Source of the DNA: Lucinisca nassula
Lineage: Eukaryota > Mollusca > Bivalvia > Lucinida > Lucinidae
Reading direction: 5' to 3'
NCBI GenBank assembly: GCA_963580285.1
Contig: CAUZLF010000259.1
Span: forward strand, 62,001-126,000
Length of the DNA: 64,000 nucleotides
The position numbers and the translations under genes are program-made. Shown one piece after another: positions 61,566 to 64,000 of this stretch; within the stretch, counting starts at the first letter, position 1; every line of letters starts with the position of its first letter. The notes under the pieces were generated by a model. That model was not told where the DNA came from, made no database searches, and saw only the letters and a program-made list of their open reading frames with translations.

Positions 61566-61920
61566 TTTATGCCCTTGCCTTTCGAAGGGCATTTTCGAAG
61601 GGCATATAGCGTTGCCCCTGTCCATCCGTTTGTTAGTCTGTCTGTTCGTTCGTCCGTCCGTCTGAAACTTAAAACGCAGTCAATAACTTTCTTATTTCTG
61701 GATGGATTTTGAAATTACTTTGTCGAAATGTTAATCATCATGAGACGGTGTGTCACGTGCCAAACTCAGGTCCGTACCGCCAAGGTCAAGGTCATTAATT
61801 AGAAGTCAAATGTGATAAAAGGGTCCAAAACTTATATACCATCAGTAACTTTCTATGGATTAATACAAACATAGACATATTTTCAGGGGGGGGTCATCCG
61901 TGTCCTATGGACGCATTTCT
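61566..61920 (+). repeat. hairpin-head element (ATGCCCTTG type)
   Basis: TATGCCCTTGCCTTTCGAAG then GGCATTTTCGAAGGGCATAT forms the hairpin. Next is CGTCCGTCCGTCTG, one inner block with CAAGGTCAAGGTCATTAATT, and an end at GTCCTATGGACGCATTTCTA. Confidence 0.6.
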
Positions 61921-61934
61921 AGTTTCTTCCTTTC

Positions 61935-62277
61935 TCTGGGAGATAACACAAAATGACCCACAGGGATTGTTGGGTGAGGCAAAGGTGATGTGTATCTTGC
62001 ATCACTGGGGCATCCAACTGATATTGGCTTACAGTAGGGCAAGGCCTGCTGTCCTTACAGCAGTAAGGGTAGAGTGGAAGTGTTGATTTTTCTTTCTACA
62101 CTTACATTCTTTTTCCTCTTTCTCCCCTGTCCCTCACTTTCATCTGCTTTACTATGGGGGTGGGGGGGGGGGGGGGTGACACAAAACGACCCACAAGGGT
62201 TGACATGTCATTAAACCCCAAACAATCAATCAAAGAAAACCCACAATGGTTGTTGTGTGGTTAATTCCCAGCATAAT
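61935..62277. repeat. second copy of the sequence hosting the SINE at 61097
   Basis: GGCAAAGGTGATGTGTATCT, ATATTGGCTTACAG, GCAGTAAGGGTAGAG repeat 61030-61090 joined to 61441-61475. G-run at 62158-62175. Confidence 0.6.
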
Positions 62278-62488
62278 TAACCCTTCTCTTGCTGAATATT
62301 CATTTAAGCCAAACCCATTTCTGTCTATCAACCAATCAAATTACTTGATGCAATTTATTGCTACAAATTCATAAACTGAATGTCAAACAGTATAGATCCT
62401 GATCAGATGGCTTCTTCAGAAGCCATCTGATCTGGATCTACACTGTTTCCAAAGATAGGGGTTGTCGTGAACAGCAAGATAAGGGTTA
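62278..62488. mobile_element. family I MITE, well preserved
   Basis: TTAACCCTTCTCTTGCTGAA to CAGCAAGATAAGGGTTA, with the full GATCAGATGGCTTCTTCAGA hairpin at its centre. Confidence 0.8.
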
Positions 62489-62715
62489 TATCAGTAGCTT
62501 GTACAGTAAAAATCCTAAAAAATTGGACACATCAAAGACTTGCAGTAATTCTCATAAATATGTTTTTCACAATCCAGCAAGAAGTTCAAAAGGTGCAGAA
62601 CCAATAGCAAACAGTGGAGACTCCGATCAGACTGATCCTACAGGAGCATCTGATCTGGGACTGCACTGTTTGCTTTGGCCTGCCTGTCCCAATACTTAGG
62701 CCCCTGGTGCTCATT

Positions 62716-63855
62716 AAAAAGTATATGAGCCAGTTAATGAGAAAGTATATGGGCCAGCTTATGAGAAAGTATATGCACCAGCTAATGAGACAGTAGAAAG
62801 TATATGAGCCAGCTCATGAGAAAATATTCAACCTGAAGAGAAAGTATATGGGCCAACTTGTTAGAAAGTATGAACCACCTCATGAGAAAGTATATGAGCC
62901 AGCTCACACGGAAGCATATGAGACAGCTCATGAGAAAGTATATGAGCCAGCTCATGAGAAAGTTTTTAACCTTATGAGAAAGTATATGGGCCAGCTTATT
63001 AGACAGTATGAGCCACCACATTAGAAAGTATATGAGCCAGCTCACACGGAAGCATATGAGACAGCTCACGAGAAAGTGTATGAGTCAGCTCACAAGAAAG
63101 TATATGATTCAGCTCATGAGAATGTATATGTGACAGTCATGAGAAAGTATATAATCAGCTCACAAGAAAGTATGAGACAGATCATGAGAAAGTATATGAG
63201 TCAGATTATGAGAGAGTATATGAGTCAGCTCACAAGAAAGTATATGAGACAGCTCATGAGAAAATATATGAGACAAACTCATGAGAAAGTATATGACCCA
63301 GCTTATAAGAAAGTATATGAGTAAGATAATGTGAAGGTATATAAGTCAGCTCATGAGAAAGTATATGAGCCAGCTCATGATAAAATATATGAGCCAGCTC
63401 ATGAGAAAGTATATGGGCCAGCTCATGAGAAAGACTATGAGCCAGCTAACGAGAAAGTATATGAGCCAGCTAACGAGAAAGTGTATGAGCCAGCTAACGA
63501 GAAAGTATTTGAACCAGCTCATGAGAAAGTATATAAGACAACACAAGAGATATATGAGTCAGTTCATGAGAAAGTATATGAGTCAGCTCACGAGAAAGTA
63601 TATGAACCAGCTCATAAGAAAGTATATGAGACAGCTCAAGAGAAAGTATATGAGGCAGCTCATGAGAAAGAATATTAGCCAGCTCACGAGAAAGTATATG
63701 AGACAGGTTGCGGAAAGTATATGAGACAGGTTGCGGAAAGTATATGAAACAACTCTTGAGAAAGTATATGAGACAACTCATGAGAAAGTATATTAACCAG
63801 CTCACGAGAAAGTATAGGAGACAGCTCACTAGAAAGTATATGAGACAGCTCATTA
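62716..63855. repeat. 24-bp minisatellite, about 47 units
   Basis: Unit GAGAAAGTATATGAGCCAGC plus TCAT, with variants. The period is a multiple of three, so long frames open on both strands (for example EKVYEPAH repeats at 63331-63678). There is no start context, splice site or flanking domain, and units with frame-changing lengths are common (62719-63070), so it is not called coding. Confidence 0.9.
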
Positions 63856-64000
63856 GCTCGCCTGTACGAAGTACAAGGAGAGCTATTGTTGTCACCTCGG
63901 ATGGCGTGCGCGTGTGCGTTTGCGTTTGCGTTCCCGTCACACTGCATTAAAGTTTTTCAAATGCTTATATCTCAACAGTCACTCATCACAGACCACTCAT
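63856..64000 (+). repeat. hairpin-head element, head cut by the window end
   Basis: TTAGCTCGCCTGTACGAAGT then ACAAGGAGAGCTATTGTTGT forms the hairpin, followed by GGCGTGCGCGTGTGCG and TTAAAGTTTTTCAAATGCTT. It continues beyond the window. Confidence 0.7.

Noticed and set aside
62716..63855. CRISPR-like regular repeat
   Set aside because: Contiguous 24-bp tandem units without unique spacers, in a eukaryotic genome; it is a minisatellite.
63494..63940. 148-codon reverse-strand hydrophobic frame
   Set aside because: Reverse-strand reading of the minisatellite.

Overview
The window is nuclear DNA of an intron-rich, repeat-saturated metazoan. The dispersed families point to a mollusc, most likely a heterodont bivalve: elements with hairpin heads followed by CCGTCCGTCC, TTAACCC-ended elements built on a GATCAGA palindrome, hairpins with the core GGTTCTAACGAG, tRNA-derived SINEs, and CR1/L2-like LINEs. 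No species is claimed. One ordinary host gene is well supported: an ankyrin-repeat plus SOCS-box protein. Its first coding exon is 48682-48701 and its main exon is 55413-56706, joined across a 6.7 kb phase-2 intron filled with repeats. Three further short stretches look like possible exons (118-177 +, 5126-5176 -, 23056-23147 -) but are weak.

Layout. 0.5-4 kb: an interrupted reverse-strand hairpin-head element holding a tandem dimer, two satellite-like arrays and a small MITE. 4.2-9 kb: an inverted pair of SINE C, LINE 3' ends, and repeat A with a LINE nested inside it. 9-14.5 kb: a decayed LINE split by a SINE and by a 3.3 kb array element. 15-23 kb: MITEs, hairpins, a TA palindrome and unassigned DNA. 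23.4-30.2 kb: a decayed Ty3/gypsy element (tRNA-Leu-type primer site, gag, protease, RT/RNase H, integrase, 148-bp 3' LTR) loaded with nested insertions. 28.6-33 kb: two copies of a reverse-transcriptase-related element whose 3' tail is repeat A. 33-39.7 kb: tandem repeats, a 5'-truncated LINE with an intact frame, and an internally deleted integrase-like fragment. 39.7-43.9 kb: a three-fold 1.3 kb tandem repeat. 43.9-48.1 kb: a CR1/L2-like LINE with a 2A-like peptide motif, split by a 477-bp foldback. 48.6-56.7 kb: the host gene. 56.7-62.5 kb: MITEs and SINEs. 62.7-63.85 kb: a 24-bp minisatellite.

The most interesting signal is a set of four hammerhead-ribozyme-like motifs at 24423-24468 (+), 24841-24886 (-), 28269-28314 (-) and 31137-31182 (+). 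The first keeps every conserved core position, pairs perfectly in stems I and II, and has a minimal stem III. The motifs sit in short dispersed units, one of which has duplicated flanks about 258 bp apart, and a related dimer lacking the motif lies at 641-1081. This matches the architecture of retrozymes and Penelope-like element termini. A second theme is reuse of one palindromic core inside unrelated MITE backbones.

Nearly everything apart from the ASB-like gene is mobile or repeat DNA, and most copies are broken. The nesting order can be read at several places, which gives relative ages.
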